Assembly: GCA_003159495.1 (NCBI GenBank)
Contig: PLPI01000057.1
Span: forward strand, 1 to 34,063
Reading direction: 5' to 3'
Source of the DNA: a candidate division FCPU426 bacterium
Lineage (GTDB): Bacteria; Oederibacteriota; PGYV01; Palsa-1178
DNA length: 34,063 nt
The position numbers and the translations under genes were made by a program. Below are positions 33,993-34,063 of the stretch, in pieces. Positions within the stretch are counted from its first letter, which is position 1. Each line of letters opens with the position of its first letter. The notes below the pieces were generated by a model. That model ran no database searches, was not told the origin of the DNA, and worked only from the letters and a program-made list of their open reading frames with translations.

Positions 33993-34063
33993 TCATTTAG
34001 ATACTGTAGAAAAAACCGTTGCACGTTTGATCCAGGGTATATGACATTTTTCTTGGATTGTCG
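33993..34063. other. Window end without recognised feature
   Basis: The final 71 bases after the DUF2723 gene show no gene start, terminator or promoter that I can support. Confidence 0.6.

Noticed and set aside
1-34063. CRISPR array, rRNA or tRNA genes
   Set aside because: No regularly spaced direct repeats, no rRNA-like conserved stretches and no cloverleaf-type sequence were recognised by eye; a dedicated scan would be needed to exclude a tRNA.

Overview
The window looks like a chromosomal segment from a Gram-negative (diderm) bacterium, probably an uncultured candidate phylum. The diderm call rests on an LptE-like outer-membrane lipoprotein gene, several exported proteins and a secreted protein with a FlgD-like C-terminal region. 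The phylum is inference: secreted proteins with long Thr-Pro linkers and FlgD-like tails, beside many GAF/GGDEF proteins, recall Goldbacteria- or Elusimicrobia-like lineages. No rRNA or tRNA gene was seen that could place it.

Layout. Positions 1-5347 are housekeeping: the 3' end of leuS, an LptE-like gene, an unknown exported protein and holA on the plus strand. rpsT faces them across a shared bidirectional terminator, then argS follows. A 416-base intergenic region carries a parS-like palindrome, a promoter and three AACGTTT boxes ahead of a 1260-residue secreted adhesin-like protein (5764-9546). That protein contains about 260 residues in which almost every second residue is Thr, and its gene ends at a strong terminator.

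Positions 9666-21086 form a dense, mostly overlapping run. It begins with a coiled-coil GGDEF protein, truA, polA and coaE. A signalling block follows: an HDOD protein, a GAF-HD-GYP protein and two membrane GAF-GGDEF proteins. An ECF sigma factor and a single-pass membrane protein come next, the latter with a carbohydrate-binding-like extracytoplasmic domain in the position of an anti-sigma factor. The next gene (21141-23438) is a secreted glycoside hydrolase with its own N-terminal binding domain. The three last genes suggest a sugar-sensing regulatory unit beside a candidate target enzyme.

Positions about 23,500-27,110 are an AT-rich accessory island, unlike its neighbours in composition. 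It holds two orphan Rhs C-terminal tips, each followed by a small gene in the immunity position (a MORN/YwqK-like repeat protein and a small two-helix membrane protein), then a truncated IS1182-like transposase. Both Rhs tips begin at the same GGTACTGTCG sequence, and an inverted copy lies at the right edge.

Positions 27,150-29,653 hold a polyamine operon (pyruvoyl arginine decarboxylase, spermidine synthase, agmatinase-like ureohydrolase) behind consensus promoters and a large palindrome. Two big membrane proteins follow, a YfhO-like protein and a DUF2723-TPR protein, whose start and stop codons overlap the preceding genes.
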